Assembly (NCBI RefSeq): GCF_006228385.1
Contig: NZ_CP039852.1
Coordinates: 3,550,001 to 3,614,000 of the forward strand
DNA: 64,000 nt
Direction: 5' to 3'
Source of the DNA: Salinimonas iocasae
GTDB lineage: Bacteria > Pseudomonadota > Gammaproteobacteria > Enterobacterales > Alteromonadaceae
Shown: piece by piece, positions 54,173-63,187 of the stretch
Position numbering within the stretch: position 1 is the stretch's first letter
Layout of the letters: each line of letters opens with the position of its first letter
Notes under the pieces: generated by a model
The model's input: the letters and a program-made list of their open reading frames with translations, nothing else
What the model was told of the DNA's origin: nothing
Databases searched by the model: none
Position numbers and translations under genes: made by a program

Positions 54173-54757
54173 TCAGAAGAAATTATAACGAAGATTTACA
54201 CCGTAAGTATTTACACCATCGCCAATTGACGCTTCTGCACCCAGCGCAAACTGATCGGTAAAAAAATAATCGGCAGCCACTGATACACCGGTGTCGCTGC
54301 CTTCATCCACGTCAATAAACTTAACCGCGCCGCGCAACTCAAAACTGCGCGTCAGCATCGTGCGCACCCCAGCGGTCAGGCCGTAGCCGTTATCGTCGAT
54401 AGATTCTGAACGACTACCTATTTTGGCAGTCAGTTTTACGTACTCATAACTCAGTGTACCGTACACATCGGTTGAACTGGTTAGCCCGTAACGATAGCCA
54501 ACGCCCAGCGATGCCTCATCAAAATCCAGATCGAAAGCGTCGACATCATCACTCAGTCGACTAAACGAGCCGTTTAAGAAAATATGATCTGTCAGCGCTT
54601 TAGACGCGAAGATTTTCACACCAGAAGGTTGAAAGCCGTCGCTGTTATCAATATCCGCCTGGCTATAGCCAATTGACGCATAATCATAAACAGGCTCTAC
54701 TGCAGCAGCACCTGCACTGCACAACCCTAATAAAGAGGCCATTAGTACACGTTTCAT
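54173..54757 (-). CDS. Small outer-membrane beta-barrel protein
   Basis: 194 residues with a signal peptide ending GAAA (residue 19). Alternating hydrophobic strands, ending in NLRYNFF with the terminal Phe used by the BAM machinery. About eight strands, as in OmpA/OmpX-size barrels. Function unknown. Convergent with nagA. Confidence 0.78.
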   Translation of the reverse strand: MKRVLMASLLGLCSAGAAAVEPVYDYASIGYSQADIDNSDGFQPSGVKIFASKALTDHIFLNGSFSRLSDDVDAFDLDFDEASLGVGYRYGLTSSTDVYGTLSYEYVKLTAKIGSRSESIDDNGYGLTAGVRTMLTRSFELRGAVKFIDVDEGSDTGVSVAADYFFTDQFALGAEASIGDGVNTYGVNLRYNFF

Positions 54758-54910
54758 AACTTATTCCTTTAATAATTCCATATTCGCCTATGTGCGCGAA
54801 CAGCGAATAGATAGTAACCAGATTAATTGAAGGAATTAAAGTAATTATGCCGTCTCTATCTGTGCAGACAGGTCTCACTATTCATACCTGATAGCTGTAA
54901 AAGCGTGATA

Positions 54911-55411
54911 TTACTGTCTTACAACTTTAAAGCTTACGATCCAGGGTTTGCGCTTATCGTATCCCTGTCCCAGGGTCAGTAAGATACGTGCCGGTTCCTG
55001 TGGATTTTCCATGGTAGTAGTACGGCTTCTTGGCGCCTCCTCCGTGCTGGCTTGCCAGGTATCCCCAAGACAACGCTGGGTCAGCATTTGTGCATCATCA
55101 TGAACATTTTGTGCTTCCTGTTCTGATGCATACTGCGCACTACACATGTATTGCATGGTACCGTCACTCGTTTCAACAACCTTACAGTTATCACCCACCA
55201 GCTGCGCTTTGGCATTCCAGGAGGTCATAAATTTTGAGCTGACCTCAGCCCCCTTAAGCGGCATAAACCCATTCTCAGCAGAGCGCACTAGTGCCGTGAC
55301 CTTCTCACAATCAGACATCGCATCGATTTTACTTTGTTGCTCTGATGACATGCCCGAGCAGCCGGCGAGTACGAATGAAAGAAGTAAAGAAGAGGATAAA
55401 TAGTTGTTCAT
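54911..55411 (-). CDS. Hypothetical lipoprotein
   Basis: 166 residues. Lipobox SFVLAGCSG with lipidated Cys18. The mature part has three Cys residues (SDCEKV, DNCKVV, YMCSAQ) and one more in QRCLGD, likely disulfides. No known family. Monocistronic. Confidence 0.7.
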   Translation of the reverse strand: MNNYLSSSLLLSFVLAGCSGMSSEQQSKIDAMSDCEKVTALVRSAENGFMPLKGAEVSSKFMTSWNAKAQLVGDNCKVVETSDGTMQYMCSAQYASEQEAQNVHDDAQMLTQRCLGDTWQASTEEAPRSRTTTMENPQEPARILLTLGQGYDKRKPWIVSFKVVRQ

Positions 55412-55691
55412 TAAGGTCTCCGTATCTTTTCACCAGGTAACGAAAAAAGAGACCGCAAACAGACTGCTTCGGCTAACCGACTGTTTATCTTTTTTTGATG
55501 ATTGTGCAATTTATATAGCAATTATAAGCCAATACGTACAAAGCGCGTGCTTTTGTTTAGTTTATTTTTTATTCAGGACAAACCCGTAATTTTTTACTGT
55601 TTTGACCAGCCCACAATTCAGAAAATGGACTTTTCAGCGTGTATCAACTATTTCATTTAAGACACGTCGCTTTGCCTGCCTGGTGATAACG

Positions 55692-57254
55692 GTGAAAAAT
55701 AACAATCGACATTGCGGTTGTCTGTTCCTGATTCCAATGGCACTCGTAGTAGTGCTGTCCGGCTGTGCTCGCCTGCCGCCACGAGAAATTCCCGATGAGC
55801 CGCCGCTGGTCTCTGTTATTGATTCACCGTTGTATCAGGAAATCGAAAAACTGGGTTTAAAGTACCAGGGGGACTCCGGTTTCGAGCTGTTATCCGACGG
55901 AATGGAAGCACTGGCGGTCAGGTTGCGGTTAATTCAGGCAGCGCAGGTCAGCCTGGATGTGCAATATTATATCTGGCATGACGACTTGGTCGGTCAGGTA
56001 ATGGCGAACCGGTTACTTAAGGCAGCGGATCGGGGTGTTCATATACGTTTATTATTGGACGATCTGGATACCTCCGGCAAAGATAAACCACTGCGAATCC
56101 TCTCACACCACCCCAACATTGATGTCCGTCTGTTTAACCCTTTTCCGGACCGCGCATTCCGATGGACCAGTTTTATCAGAGACGGTGCGCGGCTTAATCG
56201 TCGCATGCACAATAAATCACTGACTGCAGATGGCGCACTGACCGTGGTCGGGGGCAGAAATATCGGTGATGAATATTTTGATGCCAGCCGAAGTGTACGC
56301 TTTTCCGATATTGATGTTTTGGCGGTTGGTCCGGTAGCGCTGAGTGTAAGAGCAGCATTCAACAACTATTGGAAAAGCCGGTACAGCTACCCTATCGAAC
56401 AGCTTGTAGCGTTGGACGATAATCCTGACGAGGCGCTTCACCAGTTTCGGCTGCGCTCTGAAGCCGCCTATGAAAAAGCCCTGAATAGTGAATATGCTGA
56501 AGCTGTTCGGGCGCGCTGGGACGTGGTTGGACGTATAGACGAATCACATAAAGTGAACTGGGGGGACTGGCAGCTTTTTGCCGACAAACCTGAAAAGCTG
56601 GATGGTAGTGAGGTTGATGCTAAAACCTATATCGCGCCGCATCTTGGTAAGTTGTTAAATGAGGCAGACACCGAAATACTGTTGATATCGCCTTACATGG
56701 TCCCGGGTGACGCATTCACTCGCTTTCTTGCCAAAAAGGTGGCCGAAGGTATCAGCGTATCGATTATGACAAACTCGTTAGCTTCCAATGATGTAGCCAT
56801 GGTGCATGCCGGGTACAAAAAATATCGCGAACCATTGCTTAAAAGCGGAGTGCGCCTTTACGAGTTTAAACCTACCAGCAGTGTGGAAGATACGCAGCGT
56901 ATTAATTTGTCATGGCTGGGGTCAACCCGCGCAAGCTTGCACGGTAAGTACTTTATACTGGACAGAGAACAGATGTTTGTTGGCAGCTTCAATATGGATC
57001 CGCGTTCGGTGGCATTAAATACCGAAATGGGCATTTTGTATCAGGATAAACAAACCGCGTCACAGATAGCATCATCGTTTGAAAGTTACGTTGAGAACGT
57101 GGCGTATGAGCTAAAACTTCGTGATGGCGATATCATCTGGGAAACGACAGAAAACGGAAAACAAGTCATCCTTGATACTGAACCGCAAACCACATGGTGG
57201 CAGCGCGTAATGCTGAACATCCTTTCCTGGGTAGCGCCCGAGTCACAGCTCTAG
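55692..57254 (+). CDS. Phospholipase-D-fold lipoprotein (cardiolipin synthase C-like)
   Basis: 520 residues from GTG 55692. Lipoprotein signal ending VVVLSGC (Cys24). Two HKD sites: HNKSLTADGALTVVGGRN (about 172) and HGKYFILDREQMFVGSFN (about 417), each with the His, Lys and Asp needed. The arrangement resembles ClsC/YmdC-like PLD proteins. Likely acts on phospholipids at the outer face of the membrane. Frame extends to 55602 but no signal peptide lies there. Confidence 0.85.
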   Translation: MKNNNRHCGCLFLIPMALVVVLSGCARLPPREIPDEPPLVSVIDSPLYQEIEKLGLKYQGDSGFELLSDGMEALAVRLRLIQAAQVSLDVQYYIWHDDLVGQVMANRLLKAADRGVHIRLLLDDLDTSGKDKPLRILSHHPNIDVRLFNPFPDRAFRWTSFIRDGARLNRRMHNKSLTADGALTVVGGRNIGDEYFDASRSVRFSDIDVLAVGPVALSVRAAFNNYWKSRYSYPIEQLVALDDNPDEALHQFRLRSEAAYEKALNSEYAEAVRARWDVVGRIDESHKVNWGDWQLFADKPEKLDGSEVDAKTYIAPHLGKLLNEADTEILLISPYMVPGDAFTRFLAKKVAEGISVSIMTNSLASNDVAMVHAGYKKYREPLLKSGVRLYEFKPTSSVEDTQRINLSWLGSTRASLHGKYFILDREQMFVGSFNMDPRSVALNTEMGILYQDKQTASQIASSFESYVENVAYELKLRDGDIIWETTENGKQVILDTEPQTTWWQRVMLNILSWVAPESQL

Positions 57255-57547
57255 CCCCCTATGTAAGAAAAATGTCATTGTTTGTAATTTGCGCAATTAT
57301 TTTCTGTCATCTACCCTTTTTAATGACAGCTTTATGAAATGCGTTTTTGTTGGCGTCGTTTTTCGGTAAACCCTGATTGAGTTTAGCCCTGCGTTATCAG
57401 CCCCTCCGAAATTTTTTACAACTGCGTTCTTTGTCTTTCTTACCGTTCTGATATGTCGTACCACCTCGGTAATACGTTCAGACTCCCTGATTGATGCAAC
57501 CGTCCTAGTGAAGTCTTGCGTGTTGCTGGTAATAGGAAATACAAGAA

Positions 57548-58750
57548 ATGACTTTTTTCAGCTATGGAATCCAACTCTCAAAGTATTGTACTGCGACACT
57601 GAGCACTCTGCCCCGTATCATTAAACTTATTCCGGTTGCCGGCCTGCTGGGCCTGGTTGGCTGTACCAGTATGCCGGATGAGCAAGCTTCCGACGAATCA
57701 GTATCTGTCAGTAACGACAGTCGTCCTTTAAGCAGTTTCGCCATGCAGGCCTCTGAGCAGGCCTGTTATGATCGCACCTCTGAACCCTATACCGCCGTGG
57801 TTGATGCACATTTTCATCCGCGACCTTTTGGCGGTCCGGCTATCCCGCCTGATGAACTCTTTGAGTATTTTGATGACACCACTGTCAGGTTCGTCAACTT
57901 TTTCGGCATTGGACAGGTTCTTGAACTTGATTCCGGTTGCACCTATTACCTTGACTGTCCCGGCGTAGCCGCTAAACCCAGTATTAAAAATGACTTTGTT
58001 AATGGTATGCAGGTGATGGCATATCCGCACGAAAACCTGCACGTGACGTTATCCATGACATTTATGGATTTGGCCCACCCGGAAGATATTACGAAGACGA
58101 TTGAGCTGTATGATAAGGAATATCCGGATATGTTTACCTGGTCTGGAGAGCTCAATGTTATGAAACAAGCGTTGTTGGGTAATTTGCATGAACCGGCAAC
58201 GGAAGAGAGCATCGATAACTGGGCGCCGTTTATGGAAGTACTTCGCGAACGCGGTATACCAGTAACCCTGCATTCAGACCTGGGTAACGACAACAATCCC
58301 ACTGAATTTCTTCCTCTCATGAAGTATGTATTAGCCGCCTACCCCGATAACAAAATTGTTTGGGCGCACATGGGCCTGTCTAAAGAACTGTCCAAAATGA
58401 ATCCGTACGATCACGTTTCTATCATGAAGGGATTACTGGATGAATACCCTAACCTGATGCTGGATATATCCTGGGATGTGCTTTACAACTCCTACCATGA
58501 CTGGGGCCCGGTATTTATCAGCTTCTTTAACAGTTACCCAACCCGCATATTGCCTGGTACTGACTTTGTTGCCGCCGGTAACAAAGATTTCGATATGTAC
58601 GCCAAAGAGCTTGATGTTACCAGTCGCGCGTTAAAGGGCTTAAATGATGAAGCGTTCCGTTTAATCGCATTGGGCGAAAATTATTTCCGGCTGATGGAGC
58701 TGGACTACAACGCACCGAATATCTGTCCGACCACGGCGGCACTTCAATAG
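57548..58750 (+). CDS. Lipoprotein of the amidohydrolase_2 family
   Basis: 400 residues. A long n-region and lipobox GLVGC (Cys39), then a TIM barrel of the metal-dependent hydrolase type: VDAHFHPRPFGG (about 86), TLHSDLGND, VWAHMGLSKEL, and LPGTDFVA with the last metal Asp. The HxH motif and the following His and Asp are all present. It is the first of four co-oriented genes; the OprD-like porin begins 10 bp after its stop. Substrate unknown. Confidence 0.78.
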   Translation: MTFFSYGIQLSKYCTATLSTLPRIIKLIPVAGLLGLVGCTSMPDEQASDESVSVSNDSRPLSSFAMQASEQACYDRTSEPYTAVVDAHFHPRPFGGPAIPPDELFEYFDDTTVRFVNFFGIGQVLELDSGCTYYLDCPGVAAKPSIKNDFVNGMQVMAYPHENLHVTLSMTFMDLAHPEDITKTIELYDKEYPDMFTWSGELNVMKQALLGNLHEPATEESIDNWAPFMEVLRERGIPVTLHSDLGNDNNPTEFLPLMKYVLAAYPDNKIVWAHMGLSKELSKMNPYDHVSIMKGLLDEYPNLMLDISWDVLYNSYHDWGPVFISFFNSYPTRILPGTDFVAAGNKDFDMYAKELDVTSRALKGLNDEAFRLIALGENYFRLMELDYNAPNICPTTAALQ

Positions 58751-58760
58751 GAGTATTCTC

Positions 58761-60059
58761 ATGGCTGGCAAACACAGATTTGTCGCCTGTGCCCTGTTGT
58801 CCGAAATACTGATTTTCAGTGTCCCCGTGAGCGCAGTCGATAATGACGGCCTGGATGACGAACCCAACCAGCAAAGTGACATAGAACCGCTGGATGTGGA
58901 AGATACCGTGCGCCGCGCGTTTTTCGAAGATACTTCATTGGTGCTAAAACCTCGTACCTACTACCTGTCGAGGGATCGTGAAACCGACCCCGACAGTGTC
59001 GGCTGGGCGCTGGGTGGTGCACTTGAGTACAAATCCGGATGGTGGCGCGACAGCCTTCGCCTTGCGGCTACCGCATACACATCGCAAAAGCTTTACGGCC
59101 CGAGTGACAAGGATGGCACCCTGCTGTTCAAACCCGGTCCGGAAGGGTTCACCGCGCTGGGCGAACTGAATCTGACCTACCGGTTTTCTGACGATCATGG
59201 CATCCGCATAGGGCGGCAGCGCTTTGAGCTTCCGTATTTGGGTAGCCACGACATCCGCATGGTTCCCAATACCTTTCAGGGTGTAGCCATCGGCAATGTG
59301 TCGCCGGAAGGTTTAGGGTATATGGCCGGGTATGTCGATAAAATTAAGCGTAAAAATGACGATGATTTCATATCAATGTCGCAAGCTGCGGGCGCCGAAA
59401 ACAGTGATGAGGGTGTGTACTTTGCCGGCGTACGCTACCGCTTTGCCGACGGCCCGTTAGTAGGCGGTATATTTCAGCGCACCGAGGAGGTTTTCGATAC
59501 GCTGTTTTTAAAAGCCGAGGGACCACTTTACCAGTTCGACACCTATCAGCTAAATGGCTATTTGCAATACACCGATCAGAGCAGCACCGGAGATGCACTT
59601 ATCGGCGATTTCGATACCTCACTATTATCCGCCAAGCTTGAGCTGGCCGCCGGGCCGGTAAGCTGGCGTATCGCCTACAGTACGACCGATGACAGCTTTG
59701 GCATACAAAAGCCCTATGGTAACCCTGCTAACTACCTTTCGGTGATAGTCGATGACTTTGACCGGGCGGGCGAAGATGCCTGGCTCATAGGCGCCTCTTA
59801 CGATTTTGGCAGAGTCGATGTCGGCCAGTTAAGTGCATTTGCCAATATCGTCAGGGGCGATACACCTGACGCGGGCTCAAATGCCAGTCCGGATGAAACC
59901 GAGTACGACATTACCGTCGACTTCCGAGGCCAGCGCGACTGGGCAGAACGACTCTGGGTTCGTGTTCGTGCTGCTTATGTGGATCAGGACGAGGCGCTGG
60001 GGGGCAATGACTTTCTGGATTTTCGCATCATCGTTAATTACGACTTTACGCTGTTCTGA
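58761..60059 (+). CDS. OprD-family outer-membrane porin
   Basis: 432 residues with a signal peptide ending VSAV. After an acidic stretch (DDEPNQQSDIEPLD) comes a beta barrel: IGRQRFELPYLGSHDIRMVP is diagnostic of OprD-like porins. It ends with a terminal Phe (YDFTLF). It starts 10 bp after the amidohydrolase and its stop lies 11 bp before the next gene. Specific uptake of a small anionic or acidic substrate is expected. Confidence 0.85.
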   Translation: MAGKHRFVACALLSEILIFSVPVSAVDNDGLDDEPNQQSDIEPLDVEDTVRRAFFEDTSLVLKPRTYYLSRDRETDPDSVGWALGGALEYKSGWWRDSLRLAATAYTSQKLYGPSDKDGTLLFKPGPEGFTALGELNLTYRFSDDHGIRIGRQRFELPYLGSHDIRMVPNTFQGVAIGNVSPEGLGYMAGYVDKIKRKNDDDFISMSQAAGAENSDEGVYFAGVRYRFADGPLVGGIFQRTEEVFDTLFLKAEGPLYQFDTYQLNGYLQYTDQSSTGDALIGDFDTSLLSAKLELAAGPVSWRIAYSTTDDSFGIQKPYGNPANYLSVIVDDFDRAGEDAWLIGASYDFGRVDVGQLSAFANIVRGDTPDAGSNASPDETEYDITVDFRGQRDWAERLWVRVRAAYVDQDEALGGNDFLDFRIIVNYDFTLF

Positions 60060-60070
60060 TGGAGTGTTTC

Positions 60071-61594
60071 ATGGCTACGTATAAAACAGCTTTAGCAATA
60101 TCCCTGTCAATGGCGTTCAGTCATTCGGCTCTGGCACAGTCCTCTTCACAAAACGACCAGCTGGCTGAGGAAATTCGCCAACTGCAGGCGCTAAAAAAGG
60201 AACTTGAACAACGAACCCGGGAATTTGAACAACGTATCGCGGCGCTGGAGCAACAGGTCGGGGAAAGTCAGGTCGAGAGCGATAGTGAAACTCAAAGCGA
60301 GCGTGCCGATCAGTCTGCCAGCCAGGTAGCAAAATCTCCGCCGGTCGCCGCGCCTTCGGATCCAGTGCCACCGGTTGATGGAATGCAGTCGCCTGCAAAC
60401 TGGGGGACATACGAGCCCGGCAAAGGGTTTGTTCTGGCCAGAACCGATTATGGCGAAGTGGATTTCAGTGTTTTCAGCTACGCCAGATATCTGAACCAGG
60501 AGCTGTTTGACGATACCTATACCGACTCATTCGGGCGTACCCGGACACTGGATATCCGCAACGATATTCAGATGCAGAAGCTGACGCTGAATTTCAAAGG
60601 CTGGCTATTCGATCCTAAATTACGCTACCTGTTCTACACCTGGACCGCCAATACCAGCCAGGGGGATCTGTCGCAGGTGGTGGTCGCGGGTAACCTAGGC
60701 TATCAATTCAACGAGCATTTTAATCTTTATGCCGGAATTGGCGGCCTGCCTTCAACACGCTCAACCAACTATACCTTCCCAAACTGGCTCAAGAATGATC
60801 ACCGCACCATTGCCGATGAGTTTTTCCGAGGTTCATATACCACGGGTATCTGGGCGTCAGGAAAAATTGTCGATGGTCTGGAATACCGGGCCATGCTGGG
60901 TAATAACTTAAGTCAGCTCGGCGTTAATGCAGCTCAGCTGGACGATGGTTTGAACACGGTATCGGCCGCGCTGTGGTGGATGCCCACCACCGGTGAGTAT
61001 GGCCCCGGTAACGGGCTGGGGGATTACGAGTTTCATGACGAACTGGCCACCCTTGTCGGTATCAACTTTACCCACAGCCGCGAAGATGCGCAGGGGCAGT
61101 CTGATACAGAAGGCTTTGAGAACTCTCAGTTGCGGTTATCTGACGGCACGCTGATTTTCAGTGAAGACCCTTTCCTGACAGGCGGAAACGTACGCCGAGC
61201 CACCTACCAGATGGCAGCCATCAGCGGCGGCCTGAAATATCAGGGCTGGTCGCTGGAAGCTGAAGCCTATCTGCGCCGGTTAGATAACTTCAGAACGATA
61301 GGCACTATTCCTGTCAGCTCGCTGACAGACCATGGGTTTCAGCTACAGGGCTCTACCATGCTGATACCCAGCGAATTGCAGGCTTACGCGGGCTACTCAA
61401 AGATTTACGGCGACTACGGGAACCCCTACGACTTTTCCGTTGGTCTGAACTGGTTTCCCATGGCCCTGAAAGAATTCCGTCTTAGCGTCGGCGGTTTGTA
61501 CCTGAACGACTCGCCAGTGGGCTATTCATCAGTACCCTTTTCGGTGGGTGCTAATGGGTGGGCGTTTACCACAGATGTCATTGTGGCCTTTTGA
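60071..61594 (+). CDS. Porin with N-terminal coiled coil (OprP/OprO-like)
   Basis: 507 residues from the ATG at 60071, with a signal peptide ending ALAQ. Residues 30-65 form a coiled coil (QLQALKKELEQRTREFEQRI), a trimerisation feature of phosphate-selective-type porins; the barrel follows and ends TTDVIVAF. Frame begins 12 bp earlier, but no ribosome-binding site is there. Second porin in the same operon. Confidence 0.8.
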   Translation: MATYKTALAISLSMAFSHSALAQSSSQNDQLAEEIRQLQALKKELEQRTREFEQRIAALEQQVGESQVESDSETQSERADQSASQVAKSPPVAAPSDPVPPVDGMQSPANWGTYEPGKGFVLARTDYGEVDFSVFSYARYLNQELFDDTYTDSFGRTRTLDIRNDIQMQKLTLNFKGWLFDPKLRYLFYTWTANTSQGDLSQVVVAGNLGYQFNEHFNLYAGIGGLPSTRSTNYTFPNWLKNDHRTIADEFFRGSYTTGIWASGKIVDGLEYRAMLGNNLSQLGVNAAQLDDGLNTVSAALWWMPTTGEYGPGNGLGDYEFHDELATLVGINFTHSREDAQGQSDTEGFENSQLRLSDGTLIFSEDPFLTGGNVRRATYQMAAISGGLKYQGWSLEAEAYLRRLDNFRTIGTIPVSSLTDHGFQLQGSTMLIPSELQAYAGYSKIYGDYGNPYDFSVGLNWFPMALKEFRLSVGGLYLNDSPVGYSSVPFSVGANGWAFTTDVIVAF

Positions 61595-61648
61595 CGTTGC
61601 GTGACTCAATCACAGCCATGTTAGCTGATTTGTTAAAAAGGAGAGAAT

Positions 61649-63151
61649 ATGAAACGCATGATTTTCGGGCTGATAGCAGGGCTGCTTACCTGTGCTGCCA
61701 GCGCGCAGGACAATAAAAAACCCAATGTACTGGCTATTATGGTGGATGATGTGGCGCAGGTGTCTTTAAGTGCCTATTCCCATGGCATGACTTACAATAC
61801 GCCCAATATCGATCGTATTGCTGAAGAAGGCATTCTTTTTACTGATCATTATGCTCAGCCAAGTTGCACTGCCGGACGTGCCGCCTTTCTGATGGGCCAG
61901 TTGCCGGTGCGCACCGGCTTAACTACCGTCGGCCAGCCCGGTAACCCCCTAGGCATTAAAGAAGAAGACCCAACCATCGCGGAGTTTTTAAAAGAACGGG
62001 GTTATATGACCGCGCAGTTTGGTAAGAATCATCTGGGTGATTTGGATGAGCACCTGCCTACCAATCACGGCTTTGATGAGTTTTTTGGCAATCTTTACCA
62101 TCTTAATGTTTCCGAAGAGCCGGAACAGGAAGATTATCCCAAGTCAGACGCGTTTAAGAAAAAGTTTGGCCCGCGTGGAGTCATTGAGTCTTACGCCGAT
62201 GGCAGAGTGAAAGATACCGGCCCGCTGACCCGCAAACGCATGGAAACGTTTGATGAGGAAATTCTGGCAAAAACCATCGATTTTATTGAGCGGGCGGTAA
62301 AAGCCGATAAGCCATTTTTTGTCTGGCATGCCACCAGCCGTATGCATGTTTACACTCACCTGAAGCCTGAAAGCCGGCATCTTGCAACTCAAATCAGCTC
62401 TGAAGAAGATGTGTTTGGCAGCGGCCTCATTGAACACGATGGTCATATAGGCAAGCTGCTGGATAAACTGGAGCAGTTAAACATTGCCGATAACACTATT
62501 GTTATCTACACCACCGATAACGGCCCGGAACAAAGCAGCTGGCCGGATGCCGGCACCACTAAATTCCGCGGAGAGAAAATGACAACCTGGGAGGGCGGGG
62601 TACGGGTGCCGTTTCTTGTGCGCTGGCCCGGAAATATTCCTGCCGGTGAAAAGCGTAATGGCATTTCCTCCCACGAAGATGTGTTCCCCACTATCGCGGC
62701 AGCGGTAGGCGAGCCGAATCTGCGCGAAGCAATGAAAAAAGCGCACAGCGTGTATATCGACGGCGAGAACAACCTGGCTTACTGGAAAGGTGAGGCAGAC
62801 GAGTCGGCCCGAAACCATTTCTTTTATTATTACGAGTCACAGCTGACAGCAGTAAGGGTAGGCCCCTGGAAAATGCATTTCGCCACCAAACCCGGCGGCC
62901 GTTATTACGAAGATTTAGTCACTCACACCATGCCCAAGTTGTTTAATTTGCGTAAAGATCCCATGGAGCATTACGATGGCGTAACCGGCTTTCATCAAAT
63001 CATGCGCAAAAGCTGGGTGATGCAACCGGCAATATCATTACTGACTGAGCATATAAAAACCTTTGAGGAATTTCCGCCCCGTCAGGAAGCTGCCTCACTG
63101 AATATTAATGAGGCGATCAACAAAGCAAAATCTGTATCGACCACGCGCTAG
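61649..63151 (+). CDS. Secreted type I sulfatase (formylglycine-dependent)
   Basis: 500 residues, signal peptide ending ASAQ. Metal site NVLAIMVDDV; active-site QPSCTAGRAA with Cys73, the residue converted to formylglycine (C-x-A-G-R form); FGKNHLGD, and the C-terminal YTTDNGPEQSSWPD metal motif. Cleaves a sulfate ester in the periplasm. The maturase is not in view. Fourth gene of the co-oriented cluster, 54 bp downstream of the porin. Confidence 0.92.
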   Translation: MKRMIFGLIAGLLTCAASAQDNKKPNVLAIMVDDVAQVSLSAYSHGMTYNTPNIDRIAEEGILFTDHYAQPSCTAGRAAFLMGQLPVRTGLTTVGQPGNPLGIKEEDPTIAEFLKERGYMTAQFGKNHLGDLDEHLPTNHGFDEFFGNLYHLNVSEEPEQEDYPKSDAFKKKFGPRGVIESYADGRVKDTGPLTRKRMETFDEEILAKTIDFIERAVKADKPFFVWHATSRMHVYTHLKPESRHLATQISSEEDVFGSGLIEHDGHIGKLLDKLEQLNIADNTIVIYTTDNGPEQSSWPDAGTTKFRGEKMTTWEGGVRVPFLVRWPGNIPAGEKRNGISSHEDVFPTIAAAVGEPNLREAMKKAHSVYIDGENNLAYWKGEADESARNHFFYYYESQLTAVRVGPWKMHFATKPGGRYYEDLVTHTMPKLFNLRKDPMEHYDGVTGFHQIMRKSWVMQPAISLLTEHIKTFEEFPPRQEAASLNINEAINKAKSVSTTR

Positions 63152-63157
63152 TCCTCA

Positions 63158-63185
63158 TGTGCCATCTGCATCAGCAGGTGGCACA
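63158..63185. terminator. Hairpin between the sulfatase and the TPR gene
   Basis: 12-bp stem TGTGCCATCTGC/GCAGGTGGCACA with one T-G pair and an ATCA loop. No T tract, so termination is possible but not certain. Confidence 0.45.
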
Positions 63186-63187
63186 GG

